From Alligator mississippiensis (taxonomy: Eukaryota > Chordata > Crocodylia > Alligatoridae): a DNA stretch of 64,000 nt. The stretch lies in contig NC_081827.1 in assembly GCF_030867095.1 (NCBI RefSeq), positions 21,643,001-21,707,000 on the forward strand, given 5' to 3'. The notes under the pieces were generated by a model. The model did no database searches and was not told the origin of the DNA. It saw only the letters and a program-made list of their open reading frames with translations. Below, piece after piece: positions 20,998 through 32,200 of the stretch; position 1 is the first letter of the stretch; each line of letters starts with the position of its first letter. The position numbers were made by a program, and so were the translations under genes.

Positions 20998-21020
20998 ACC
21001 ACTGAGCTATACCCCCTTCC
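20998..21020 (-). repeat. Partial duplicate of the tRNA-Cys 5' end and leader
   Basis: The plus-strand stretch 'taccactgagctatacccc' plus 'cttc' at 20951-20973 occurs again at 20998-21020, followed in both by 'ctcagtgct' or 'tttcagtgct'. This is a tandem duplication with a period of about 47 bp, covering the leader and the first ~22 nt of the tRNA, including box A. The outer copy is not a complete tRNA. Confidence 0.9.
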
Positions 21021-21469
21021 TTTCAGTGCTTCACTGTTAGCTAAGATGTATCTATTATACAAAAGCCCAATTAGATGCTTTAGATGGAAATGTTAACAAT
21101 AGCATAACTCACTGACTGGCAGTCCACATTGATATTTTTGTTAGACCTTGCTCATCAGGCAAATTTCATTCACATCAGTTTCTTTAAATAGTGGGGCTTT
21201 TTGTTTTGCACTGTGGTTCATCCAAAGGAATCACAGAATTTGAGGAATTCACTCCTTATTGGCCTGAAGTCAGAGCAAATGCCACCTTGGGATTTTCCAA
21301 AGTCCTACTACCTCCCTGCCTGTTGTCTTGGTACCTCGATACATTTGGCTCTTAGAAGCTATGACCCCTTGAGACACTTCAGGCACTTATTTTTTTTTTC
21401 AAAATGTTATCTACTATTTTGATAAAATTTTGAAAAAGTTACATAAAACTTTCAACCCATTTGTAGTCA
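21021..21469. other. Intergenic, nothing recognised
   Basis: No gene or repeat identified. Confidence 0.5.
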
Positions 21470-21540
21470 AACATGGGCTGGACTTGATGATCTTCTGAGG
21501 TCCCTTCCAGCCCTAATGTCTATAATGTCTATGAAATCTT
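21470..21540 (+). mobile_element. CR1 LINE 3' tail
   Basis: 'gggctggacttgatgatctt', 'ctgaggtcccttccagccct', then 'aatgtctataatgtctatga', a short 3'-terminal CR1 fragment with terminal repeat remnants, plus orientation. It faces the tRNA-linked tail about 600 bp to its left. Confidence 0.85.
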
Positions 21541-23955
21541 GGTGCTTCTCTTGACTACAGTAGAATTAAGCAGACTATATACCAATGAGAAAAAAGAAAA
21601 AGTAGCCCAGTCTGTTTCTACCAGCCAGACTAATTCCAGCATATGTGACAACTTTGACAAGTAGATTTGTGTTTATTGTAACTGGTGTTTCATATTATAT
21701 AGGCACCTATGATTAACCTGTCTCCCTGGATACATAAATTATATAAATTTAAGGTTGAGGCTACTCATTTTAACTATAATTTCAGCAAACTTCTTCTAAA
21801 ATCTCTCCAGCAAAAGAACATAGCGGACTCTTGACAGATATTTCTAATACACATCCGTATTAATAGGAGCACTACAAAAAATAATTTGAGACCATGCTGA
21901 GCTATAAGACAACATTTAGATGGCAGAGAATTGATTTTCTATAAAGCTGAGTCTTTCATAAAAAGGTAAATATATTTTGTAGTGAACAATTCACAAATGA
22001 AATATGTGAAATTGGATGTCTCTAAATCATGTATCAATTTGATTTTCATAAACATGGTTGCTTGTCAGTGGGAAAGTCTATTTCACATGGCCAAAGAGTT
22101 GACACGGCCTGCTTTCCAGTTACCTTTCACTGGTAGAGTCACAGCTGGGCAAAGCACATGGGAAAGGCCTTCTTCCACCTAGGTCAGCAAAATGGTCTGA
22201 TTTGGAAACGTTAAACTGCAAGGCAGTGGAGTATCAGATCCCAAATGCACTTTGAGACCCAGAAGAATGGGGCAACTATTTGTTAGGACAAGAGCTACTG
22301 GCAAGGCCCAGGCTCAAAGGCAAACCATAGATGTGGTGGTCCAGACGGAGCCTTCAGAATGAACTTGAGTCAAGAAGACATGTTCTCCCTTGCTTCTCAT
22401 TTCTATTGATAGAAATAAATTACTTCACCCATTTCCCAGGTATAGCTTACTTTCCTGTCTTCCAGGTATCTAAGCAGCTACTTTGCCGGGCAAGTAGAAG
22501 TGACATATATAAGGGCCTGCTCACTTCTTTCTTTCCTTGCAAACAGAGAATTAGAGAACAGCCAGTGTTCTCTTCCTGTGACCAGAGTGGCCAATTTAAC
22601 TGCATGGGAGTGCTGGTGAGGGGAAGCCAGGGGTGAAGGGTGGCAGTGCTCTTAAAGACTTGTACCCATTTGTAGGTAGGTAAGGGCTAAGGACAGTTTG
22701 CCCCACACTGTTGGGAAGGAAAATGCTGAGGTGTATCCTTTGTAAAAATGAGCTCTCAGGACAATATTGAGAAGTACACCCATTAAAACATTAAAGTTCA
22801 CTCAAACCTTTTCTTGGATCAGCTTGTGTCAATTGTTATAAGTGGTGTCAACAACTGGAAGGAAATGAAGCAGGAGACTGATTGGCGTGGAGGCACATCA
22901 GCATTTCTTTCTTTCCTAACAAATTGGCTAGCAATAGTGCACCTAAAAATAGCTACAGTGAAGAAATATAAGTAATAAATAGCAGAGCCCTGTGATGCAC
23001 TTCTACTTTGACAATATGAGTATTAAAGATGAGACTTTTAAAGCTACTTTAGTTTCTTCTTAGATGTCTTTTTGAGTTCTGTGGATTTTTGGTAGGGAAG
23101 TCACATGGCTTTCTAGTAAGAGAGGTATAAAAAAAACCGACACCATTTAAGATTTTTTTCTGTAGCACATATGTACAGAATACAGTGCTTTATTCAGCAT
23201 TTGTTTGGGATGAACAGTCTCTTTTCCACTGCACTCTGGTTATTCAAGATTTTTTACGTGGGTTTAAACTTGAAACCCCTAGAAAGTACGACTTTGGTGT
23301 TCTAATGTGTAGATCCCGTCTGTAGGAGTCACAGTTTTTGCTTGGTGTGCTCAGTGTAGGTGATGTCATCCTAGATATTGTTCTCAGGAATGCCTCCAGG
23401 ACCCCCTGTGTTTCTTCATAGATGAGATCAGAGATGTGCTTCACACCCCCTCCTAGAAAGTCAGACAGTAGATACCTAACTTGGTGGATTTTGTATCTCA
23501 GAGCCTTCTTGTGGTGAGTAGAGCCTTCTTTCCTAAGCCCTTTGCCACCCTTTCAACAAGAAGATGTATTAGCTGTCTTCACTCTAACCTCTGCATCATA
23601 GAAGATCAACCAGGGACCTGGACACATAAGTGAAAACTAGCTGTGAGGCATCTGAGTTACAGTGACATTACAGAATCTAAATGTTCATTTTGGGAGGCAC
23701 GAATTAAGAGTTTTTGAATTTTTTTGAAAAGTCAAAACTGTCTGTGGAAAACGACCACATTTTCCAGGCAGTGATAAGTCAAGTACTAATATACTTGGAC
23801 CCCATTGTAACTATTTCTCAAGGAGAGGGGGTTTTAAAAATTATACAAAATTAAAAGAACTGTTTGCTAATGGGCAAGAGTTTCCTAATGAAAAACAGAT
23901 GCATCCTAGTATGAACAAGTGTGTAATTTCCCCCTGAATACACAAATCACTCCAG
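21541..23955. other. Intergenic, no gene recognised
   Basis: About 2.4 kb without identifiable repeats or genes. ORFs at 21982-22182, 22331-22636 and 23244-23444 have no domain. A short direct repeat ('agagccttctt') occurs at about 23500 and 23521. Confidence 0.5.
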
Positions 23956-23959
23956 ATCT

Positions 23960-24065
23960 CTAGAGTGATCTATGGAGGGTTCCCTCTAGCATCCATTTCT
24001 GCCACTGTCAGACACAGGATACTGAGCTAGATGGACCATTGGTTTAACCCAGTACGGCACTTAAA
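23960..24065 (+). mobile_element. CR1/L3-type LINE 3' tail
   Basis: 'ggatactgagctagatggac' and 'cattggtttaacccagtacg' match the known tail form 'ctgggctagatggaccattg' followed by 'gtctgacccagtatggca'. The copy is short and moderately diverged. Confidence 0.75.
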
Positions 24066-24149
24066 TATATCGTGAGAGAGTGTGGAGATAAACTGCTGTG
24101 TCAAGAAGTGGTATGTCAGAAAAAAACATCCCTATTCTGGAAAAATATT

Positions 24150-24262
24150 TATGCACATGCTTAAAACCTTTTGAATATCAACAGGACGTAAGCATGTATT
24201 TAAAATTAAGCACATACCTACATTTTCCTGAATAGGAATGCCTCCGAATTGGGACCACAGAT
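24150..24262. repeat. Ancient amniote repeat-like stretch
   Basis: 'aaaattaagcacatacctac' and 'cctgaataggaatgcctccg' recall a widespread reptile/bird sequence of the form 'ttaagcacatgcttaagtgc' then 'tgaatcgggacc'. I know the pattern but not its family name. Confidence 0.4.
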
Positions 24263-24747
24263 CAACACAATGCAAATTTCACATCCAAATTCCAACACAG
24301 AAGCTTTTAAAAACGCCATAATGATTTATGGGCAATGGAAAGGTGACAAATGCTATTACAAGGAGGTCTCACTAGTGCATTTTCTAGCCCATGACTCAAA
24401 CCTTTATTTGTGCTGTACTGTGGAGAAAGATTTATTAAGACTGCTCTCAAATGGATGTTATGCAAAGCAATACTCTAATTATACCTATAGCCCTGGCAAA
24501 ATTTAAAGAGAAATAAAACAAGTGAGTGAATATGCATTCTTCCCAGTAAGAACACTTTATACAGTTTCTCCTCTCAGTTTTTAAAAAAGTCTTTATTTCT
24601 CTAGAGGCTAAGTGCAGCATAGTAGCATAATAGCATAGTGCAACAATATACTCAAGCCCTGACTTGATAGGAAGTGCATGTATTTGTGGGAAAGGGAGAT
24701 TTCTTAATAGCTCTTCTGGAGTTGACTCCTTTTCTTTTAGATTTTCT

Positions 24748-24966
24748 GGGTGCATCTACACATGCACCATTACTGCACAGTAACTTAGGTTAAAATTACA
24801 TACGTGCACCTGTACTGCTCAGTAACTACAGTGACTTACACCAATTGAGGAGTAAATTTGCTACCTGCTTGATAGAGATAGCAAATTTACTCCCGAGTTG
24901 GCATGATGCAGGTAGCAAATTTGCTCTCGAGTAGTTACTGATGCAGTAAGGCATGTGTAGACGCCT
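24748..24966. mobile_element. MITE, TCTACACATG-ended (Chompy-like)
   Basis: Inverted ends: left GGGTGCATCTACACATGC followed by 'accattactgcacagtaac'; right (reverse complement) GGCGTCTACACATGCC followed by 'ttactgcat'. The centre contains three related 'tagcaaatttactc' blocks in both orientations, giving internal hairpins. No coding capacity. Target duplication not clear. Confidence 0.65.
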
Positions 24967-25249
24967 TACTGCACTGTGACCCCATTTGTGTGGACTGACT
25001 TGGGAACATAGATGGAGGGAGAAAATATTATTTAGGAAGGCACTGAGTGCATGCATCAGCATGAGAACTACAACTCCCATTGTGCTCTGTATGGTGGAAC
25101 GCATGCATGGTTAGCCTCTTTTTTCCTCAACTGTGTGGAGCTAAGCATGCATGGGGCGCTGTCCTGGCTGCATGCCAAGTGGCGCTGTGGTGCTGCTGCT
25201 GTTGCCAGCAGCTGAGAATTAGTTTGTGGGGGCTAAGCCCCCACAAGCC

Positions 25250-25410
25250 CCTGGCCTTCTGCCACCTATATTTGGGAGTAACTTTACTCCCAAGTCAGTG
25301 CACATGCAGCATTACTTCACTGTAAAGCCTACACATGTAGATGCTGGTCTAAAAAAATGTAGTAACTTACTGCATAGTAAATGCACATGCAGACATGCCC
25401 TCTTTGTCAT
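25250..25410. mobile_element. MITE fragment of the same family
   Basis: Contains 'gggagtaactttactcccaa', 'agtgcacatgcagcattact', 'cctacacatgtagatgctgg', 'gtagtaacttactgcatagt' and 'gcacatgcagacatgccc', the same vocabulary as the neighbouring MITE but rearranged. The ends are not defined. Confidence 0.5.
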
Positions 25411-25629
25411 TTGATGATGAACCTCATTTCATACTGGTTTGTAGAAAGGGAACGCCCCAAGATCTCAGTTTCCATCCCCCTACATTTTTTCCTGCACTGT
25501 CCCAGGACTAACAGGGAATTTGATCTTAATTGGTCTTATCCATGAGTGTTTATGGTAAAGGTTTCACAGGCAAAGGCAGGCCCTAGTAACCTCAGCTGCA
25601 ACTATTTCTGTTCTACTTTGATTTGCGTA

Positions 25630-25882
25630 GGACACGTCTACATGAGACACTTACTGCACAGTAGCCTAATAATACTGTACAGTAGCATGTCATAGCATGG
25701 ACAGTGATAATACACTACTGCACAGCCTTATTAGGTTACTGCATAGTAGTGTCACTAAAAAGGTATACGTCAGCACTACTGCGCAGTAACTCCAGTTACT
25801 GCACATTTATTTAGTAGCTGATTATACAAGTACTAAATTAAAAGCACAGTAACCACTGCACAATGAACATGTAGATACACCC
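25630..25882. mobile_element. MITE, Chompy-like, complete
   Basis: 253-bp element with inverted ends: left GGACACGTCTACATGAG, right (reverse complement) GGGTGTATCTACATGTTC. Internal 'tactgcacagta' motifs occur in both orientations. Flanks GTA and ATA differ at one base, so a 3-bp target duplication is possible but not exact. Confidence 0.65.
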
Positions 25883-27354
25883 ATACAGCCATAAAGCAGA
25901 TGGCTTTATTGCCTTTTAAAGCATTAGCATTCTTGGCTTTTTTTATGTGACCTGCATTCTCATAGCTTTCTGCTTAGGTGGGAGATGTCACTATAATTTG
26001 CTTCCGAATTTGCTCTTAACATGAATGATCTGCATGACTTTGGCTACTAAAATGACTGACCTGGATGATCTTACCAACCCTCTGTCTTTGGTCAGCATCA
26101 GGAGCGACAGGAACAAGAGCTTTAATGCCTATGAAAGGCTGTGAGAGTTACTATGGTATATAGTCTATTAGCTGCGAGGGTGTTCCAGCTAAAATACCAA
26201 CTATGTTTACAATTATCAAGAAAAATAGCAATTTGCCATCTTATCTGTGAAACAGCACTGCTACTTTATGAATTCTAAGTAACCTATTTCTATTACATCT
26301 GTGTTTTGTGTGAAGGATGTAGCATATATTGCCACATTAATCTGATGAACTGCACTAGTGATGCCAGGATATAGTAATGTAGCTTTTTGTGCTACTTTTC
26401 AGCCTGATTTGTAACAGAGAGACTATGTAGCATATTTATAAATTTAAGGAACAGGAATGCATGCGTTAAACCTAGATTGTTGTTCTGAGAACTACTGTAC
26501 ACTGGTATGTCAAAAGCAAATAAGTATCATTGTTTATACGACTAATTGCTTTAAAAAGACTGGATACATTTTATAACATATCTTCAGCAAATAAAACTTC
26601 CTTATTTAGCTATTGTGTTGTTGATTCAGAGGATAATATCTCCTGTACCTCCATAATGTCTGAAATGGGTCAGACATTGCCCTGCTCTATCTACCTTACA
26701 GCTGTAAGCAAATCAAAGTTCTGTGTAGAACAGAGAGCGTCATCTTACAGCACATCTCTGCTTTGTGTTAGTAAACCACAAATTATAATGGTTACTGATC
26801 TGCTTGATCCAGATTGTCAGGGACTTAGTGAAAATTGAACAACGTACTAATTTGTGGTAGATATTTGATAGCAATTCTATGCTGGCTTCTGGGCAAAAAC
26901 CCAATTGCATGTTCAGTTAGAAACCCACGCCAGAGTCTGCAATCTCATAAATCTCACTAAGAAAAAACAGTTGTAAGTCTACTTTCTGGCAAAACTGTTT
27001 TTCTCTCCCCCATATTTGTCACTTAAATATGTATCTCTAAGATGCACTTACTGAAAGAATTATGTGCGGTTGAGTCTGTATGTAAGGGAAATTGCAAAGA
27101 ATTATGGAACATTTCAGTCATGACAGGATTTTCCTCCTACAACTCTAGATCTAAACTGGTACACATTCCATAAACATGTTATTTGGCTTCAGTTTCCTGT
27201 TTGGCCCCAAATAATTTCAAGTGGATCCACGTATTCAGTAATTCATGTTCTCTATATGAGTGATTTTGTAGTTCAGTCTTCTTAAATGTAGTAACAGACT
27301 GTACAGCAAAAGGTCCTTCCCTTTTTCATGTTCTTGTAACAAGGTAGTTAACAG
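25883..27354. other. Intergenic, no gene recognised
   Basis: AT-rich. The open frame at 26530-26838 (102 aa) has no recognisable domain and no sign of splice structure. Confidence 0.5.
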
Positions 27355-27485
27355 AATTTGCAGATTTATTGCAATTTGACAGGCCATGCTAGGAGCACAC
27401 CTGCTATGGCCTCAAACTTGCAATGCCTGAATTGTCAACAGTGCACCTTAGCACCCACACCACCTCAGCCCCCTACATTGGAGGT
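27355..27485 (-). mobile_element. tRNA-headed SINE-like remnant
   Basis: On the minus strand: 'ggctgaggtggtgtgggtgc', 'taaggtgcactg', and a box-B-like 'gcaagtttgagg' at 27421-27410, followed by 'ccatagcaggtgtgctcc'. This is the layout of a tRNA-derived head, with box A weak. The family is not known to me. Confidence 0.4.
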
Positions 27486-27557
27486 AAAAGTCCATTAGAA
27501 AGTTATAAGACTAGCAGCTTACTAAAGCACTCCATAGCATTTTTGTAGGATTCATCA
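27486..27557. other. Spacer before the hAT insertion
   Basis: Short unannotated stretch up to the target duplication CCATAGAT at 27558-27565. Confidence 0.5.
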
Positions 27558-27565
27558 CCATAGAT

Positions 27566-28910
27566 CAGTGGTGCTCAACCTTCTAGCTCTTTGGGCTAGT
27601 GTGGCAGAGCACTGTTGGTGCCTGCCACTTTAAGGACTGAGCCAAGCAGCCAGCAGGTGCTTGATTGCAGTGGCCATTTTAGATCTCTGGCCACCTATAT
27701 AAACAGAACAGTTCACTGCTGGTAGGGTAGGCAGTAATATCACCTGGGTGCAAGGCTATATGAAATATCCTGGAGGTAAGGGCAGGAGCTGTAGGGGATG
27801 GTTTGGAGGCTCCTAGTCCTAGGCATGACTTAAAACTTCACCCTTCTGGGAGTGGGTGGCTTGGTGGGTCTCCCAGTGGTGTGGGAGCCCCCAGGAAATA
27901 CCAGGCCAGTTATCACCCTGGTGAAAGGTGGGTTGGGATGCTTTAATAACCTCAGCTCCCACAACTGGGTGGTTTACCCCATGGTAGGGCCAAGAAGGTG
28001 GACCCAGGATAGAGCGGGGGCTATAGATTCAGAAGCCTGACTTATAACACCCTCAACTGGTCAATGCTGGGGCCAGGACCAGAATGGTCAAAAGGGCCAG
28101 GGGCCCATCATGAGGGACACCCAGAGCTGAGTGCCTGGGGTTTCTAGCTGGCCTTGAAGGTAAGGCCAGGGCCTGTGTGGCCAAAGGTCCTGGGGGGACC
28201 ATAACTAAGAGGGGAAAGAGTTCAGGGAGCTAGGCAGTCCAGAATGAAGGCGGAGTAGGCTGCCTGATTGGAGGGATCCAGTTGGGGTCCAGATTGGCGG
28301 ATTGTGGGGCTGGTGATAAGAACAATGAATGCCATCTGTGAGGCTTGGGTTGCAGTGTAGGGTAGGAACAGAACTGCAGATAGTGTCCCCTGGCTTTGGG
28401 GCAAGAAATGGGCAGCCTTCTACCTAATTAAGTTCATTAATTATATATCAACAAGGTATGGCAGGAGAGAAGGTGGATGGTTGCCCCAGAAACAGGGGGG
28501 TGTGCCAATGGCAGATTGGCCCTGAGAAGGCCCCCTTACAACTAGGTAAGTGGTATGGGGTCAGTCCATGTCAGATCTGGCCATGCATGCTGTCCTGATA
28601 TCACACAGGACCTGATCTTGCACACTGGATCCAGTTGTGTGCCAGCCTGAACCTGTGCATCAGATTCAGCTGTGGAATGACCTTAAGTGTTGGCCCCACC
28701 ATGTGATGGAGCAATCCAGCACACAGGGCCACATCATCCAGCTCACAGGGCTCTCCATAGGTCTGGAAGCTTGGTAGCAGGGGTGCTGCAATTAATGCTG
28801 CCTCTGGTCCCCTGCCACCAAATTTTCATACCTATGGGGAGACTCACAGGCTGGATGACATGACATCACAGGCTGGATCCGGCTCGCAGGCTGGAGGTTG
28901 AGCACCACTG
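27566..28910. mobile_element. hAT-type non-autonomous transposon with perfect 8-bp target duplication
   Basis: The ends are perfect inverted repeats of 16 bp, CAGTGGTGCTCAACCT. The flanks are identical 8-bp duplications, CCATAGAT at 27558-27565 and 28911-28918, the diagnostic size for hAT. Its own sequence is only about 400 bp (27566-27599 plus 28541-28910); the rest is a nested LTR. The right part ('ccataggtctggaag', 'accaaattttcata', 'ggctggatccggctcgcagg') is homologous to the element at 14460-14921. No transposase; it must have been mobilised by an autonomous hAT. Confidence 0.9.
27600..28540 (+). mobile_element. Probable solo LTR nested in the hAT element
   Basis: The block begins TGTGGCAGAGCACTG and ends CCCCCTTACA (TG...CA). 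It is flanked by GCTAG (27595-27599) and ACTAG (28541-28545), a near-identical 5-bp pair fitting an LTR-element target duplication. A TATA-like 'cacctatataaacag' lies about 100 bp in, where an LTR promoter would be. Removing it joins the two hAT parts into a size similar to the related element at 14.46 kb. It is a fossil without internal region, younger than the hAT copy it sits in. Orientation is inferred from the TATA-like box. Confidence 0.6.
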
Positions 28911-28918
28911 CCATAGAT

Positions 28919-29286
28919 GTGTATAGAACTATTTCTCAGTAGAAACAGAGGACAATAATTTATTATATTAATTATAGAAAACACTGCTGCCCCTATCAAA
29001 TGTGTGTAGATTTTAGTCTTGAGGTCAATGTCCTACTGAAAAAGAAATCAGTAATATGGCAGCCAGGTAGTTTTAGTGTTATTTAATTGTTTAATTATAC
29101 ACACTAATTAAAGATGAGGTGAACACCACAACAGAGACAATCCTGTCTTCTAGGAATCTCAAATCAAACACCGGTGCCTAATTGAGAGGAAGCAAATCTG
29201 TACCAAGAATTTATTCTACACAGAAAGGTTAAGGGAGGAAACATTCTTGCTGCTTGACACAGCTCCCTGCAAGAGAAACAAAAAAA
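28919..29286. other. Intergenic, nothing recognised
   Basis: AT-rich spacer between two hAT-like elements. Confidence 0.5.
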
Positions 29287-29913
29287 TGCCATATTTACTC
29301 CATTCTAAGACAAGGCCCCTCCACTCCATTTAACATGTGGGGGAACAAAGTCCCTTATCTTAAAATCACAAACAAGGGTGGTGGGAGGGCAGGCAGCTGC
29401 TGCAACTTAAGCTCCAGCCCCTACTTGGGATGCAACTGCTGCCTACCTCCCACCCCTGCTGCCTCTGCACCCTGCCATCCCCACCCCACTTCATCCTCTT
29501 TCCCCCCATTTACCTCCCCTACTGCTTCTGCTCCCCATCTCTCTTCCCACTTACCCTTGCTCCATGCCAGCAAGTTCTGCAGCCTGGTGCACTGAGCTTG
29601 GCCCAGCCCAGCCCAGCCCCATAGCAGCAGCATGCAGACCACATGGCTGCTACAGGGACTGGGCTGGGGCCATGCTCAGTGCCCCATGTGAAAAGAGGGA
29701 TGGAGCCTGCTGGCACAGAGCAAGGGTAAGTGGGTGGCAGGGGGGGAAGCAGAGGCTGGGTGACAAGCAGAGAAAAGAAGGGCAGGCAGGGGGCAGAGGT
29801 GGTAGGGGGGCACATGCAGAAAGCAAGCTGCTTGAATTTTAATAAATGTATCATTTTTTCATGTATAGAGTCTAAGTATTAGGGGTTCATCTTAGATTTG
29901 AGTAAATACAGTA
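29287..29913. mobile_element. hAT-like non-autonomous element (TACYGTATTTACTC ends)
   Basis: Left end TGCCATATTTACTCCATTCT continuing 'aagacaagg'; right end, reverse complemented, TACTGTATTTACTCAAATCT continuing 'aagatgaac'. This terminus is shared by a reptile/mammal family of non-autonomous DNA elements. The interior is GC-rich, with a run of 'cagcccagcccagcccag' near 29605. The overlapping ORFs in it are compositional. Target duplication not resolved because the left flank is an A run. Confidence 0.7.
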
Positions 29914-31728
29914 CTCTAACAATTGCTTAGCCATTGGCCAATATGACATGGAAGAGCTGTTCTGCTGGTAGTGGAGGAGACTGAGCTCCATAGCATAATT
30001 TCCATGTGTTTCCTTTGGAAACTATCAGGTTGACGGGATCTAGGTCAGAGGGGACAGAATGTGGACCAAATGGGTGTGTAAATCTGATGATACACTGCTT
30101 CTGTGCTTTAATAAAAATAAGGGGATAGGAGCAAAATGACTTCTCAATTTCTTTGTCCTCTTCTAAATGACTGCTACATTCCTTGATGTAGAACATGCTA
30201 AGCTGTAAATCCATATTTTTGTTTAGACAAAACATTCTCATGAAGGCTTCTTAAAGTAGGCCTTTTGGGGAGGTAGATCCAATTCTGTATTCTACACTGG
30301 ACATTAAATAGCACAGAATCAAAACACTAACAGTTTTATGTAATAAAGTCATATTTATTGTTCTAATTTAAAATCATTACAGTGATTCCCTTTGAATCTT
30401 CTTCTTAAGACCTATGAGAAAATGTTTCAGGCTTGTTAATTAGTAAAAATTAGAGTTAATGCTTGTACTAGACTGTAATATATTTTCACAGATGTATGAA
30501 ATTGCATGGCCAATAATTTGTTTAGTTATTTAAATGACTATGCTGTGTGCACAGAAACTGAAATTAAACCATCCTAACCAGTCAATTCTTGGGATTCATG
30601 ACCTCAATGGATAATTCTAGTAAGTGACATGATTTGACTTGGTCTTGAACTCCTAACCCTTGCTGTGCACTGTTGCTGTGCACCGATTAATAGCCGCTGC
30701 ATTTTATTCTGGAGCCTCTTTTATTATTGCATGACCAAACCACAAATCCTTGCAGTTTACAAACAAACCTAAACAATAAAGAAGCTAGCTGGATCGGCAA
30801 TGCTTGCTGAGTAGGCCTTTTCCAATCACAAACTCAAAATTAGTGAAATGTTTGCTCATTTGGGTATTCTTGCTTTACAACTCACGTCTATGCCCTTGGT
30901 GCTCTCCTGGGGCCACTCCAGTGGTATATATAAGCCAATATTTTGCCTTATGCTAACCTGTCAACTGCAAATAGCAAGACACAGTGAATGAGTCTGAACA
31001 GTGATCAATGCCTACATACATCCTGGATACTCTAGGCTGCTAGAACAGTTCCCTGTGATTGTGGGCAACCGAGTGCAGGTTGGAACAAATGCAGACTGTA
31101 GCAGTTATCCCTTTTACATGCCAAGCTCAAACAGCTAAATCGGAATCATGGTATTATAATGCGAGTAAACAAAAACATAGCCACATTTCTCTGATATAAA
31201 CCAGCACTTCTAGGTAAAGGGATCAGTGATGTCAAGGAAACCAAATCAGCAGCGTATCAGATAACTAAAAGAAAGCCCAATCACTGTGGAAGAAAGTCAA
31301 GAGTGTCAATACCTGGATATGGGCAACCAGGCTGATCAGGGTTACCAGGTCGCAGGGCTGTAGCAACAGAACCAGAATCACGGATGCATGGAGATGGGGC
31401 CAGGGTCAAGCCTGGTGATTAGAGTCTGAGAGCAGGCCCGGTCAGGTATCACCAATTCAAGAGACAACTTGCAAAAGTGCAGTTAAGGATCAGAAAGAAC
31501 CCTGTTGTCTGGCCACTACCCAACCTAAGGAAAGGAAGTGGTGGGTCAGGTTTTGCTGGTTAGCCAACCAGGAGGGGGCAGAACCTCATTTACTAATACA
31601 AGTTTTGATTCACTGGTAGCTGCAGCTCTGGAAAGGCCAAGTTCCTGGGTTCAGGGCTGCAGGCCAAATACAGACCCAACAGGGAGTCATTCATCCCTCT
31701 CAAAGCATAAATGGGAATTTGAGGGGGT
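29914..31728. other. Intergenic; AT-rich non-repetitive part, then GC-richer repeat-like part
   Basis: 29914-30950 is AT-rich with no repeat recognised; 30300-30560 is dense in AATTA/TTAATT motifs and could be conserved non-coding DNA. From about 31300 to 31730 the sequence becomes GC-richer, with several 'caggtcagggt'-like motifs, and resembles degenerate LTR DNA, but no ends were found. Confidence 0.35.
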
Positions 31729-31981
31729 CTAATCAACTTTAGGCCCCAGACTTCTGTCTCTTAAGCTTCTTATGCGACCAAATCCCACAAAGAATGCCAC
31801 TGCTCCCATTGAACCTGGGGTGAGAAGTCTGTGGAGCATGCATGACTGCAACCGGCATGAAATTAGTGCTTGGGGCAATTTGTTGTCAGAGGGCAGATGA
31901 CAAATGTTGTGGGTAAGAGAATGAGGAGAGAGACTGGGGAGGAAGGGGGAAATAGTGAGAAGCAGGATGATTGCTGGGAGA

Positions 31982-32200
31982 CTAAGAATGGAGGCAACAT
32001 GGTGAAAGGAAAGTGAATATATCCCTTTTCCACAGGTTGTAGCCACCTGGGTTAGTACAATTAACCATTTCCCCAACGGCATCAATTGCACTGTTCCAAG
32101 CTGCCTTGTTGGCCTCCTCGGTTGCTCCCCTAAAGAAGACCTCAGCAACTTCCAAATTTATCATTCTCCCCCAGGCTGGAATGCATTTCCTTCTGGCCCA
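31982..32200 (-). pseudogene. Possible Myb/SANT-like domain remnant
   Basis: The minus-strand frame contains NLEVAEVFFRGATEEANKAA followed by WNSAIDAVGEMVN. This resembles the trihelix Myb/SANT-like domain of Harbinger-associated proteins and their host relatives (family pattern ...K...W..I..AVNAV...R). The third helix with its R/KKW block is not visible, and the frame continues into unrelated sequence. If real it is a short fragment, either of a transposon accessory protein or of a host gene relic. It may also be chance. Confidence 0.25.

Noticed and set aside
24249-24506. 85-aa ORF with several Cys and Tyr
   Set aside because: No recognisable family, no signal peptide or splice context; its start overlaps an ancient repeat-like stretch.
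26530-26838. 102-aa ORF in AT-rich DNA
   Set aside because: No domain, no supporting signal; length is compatible with chance in 64 kb.
29421-29854. Several overlapping ORFs on both strands
   Set aside because: GC-rich interior of a hAT-like element with 'cagccc' repeats; compositional.
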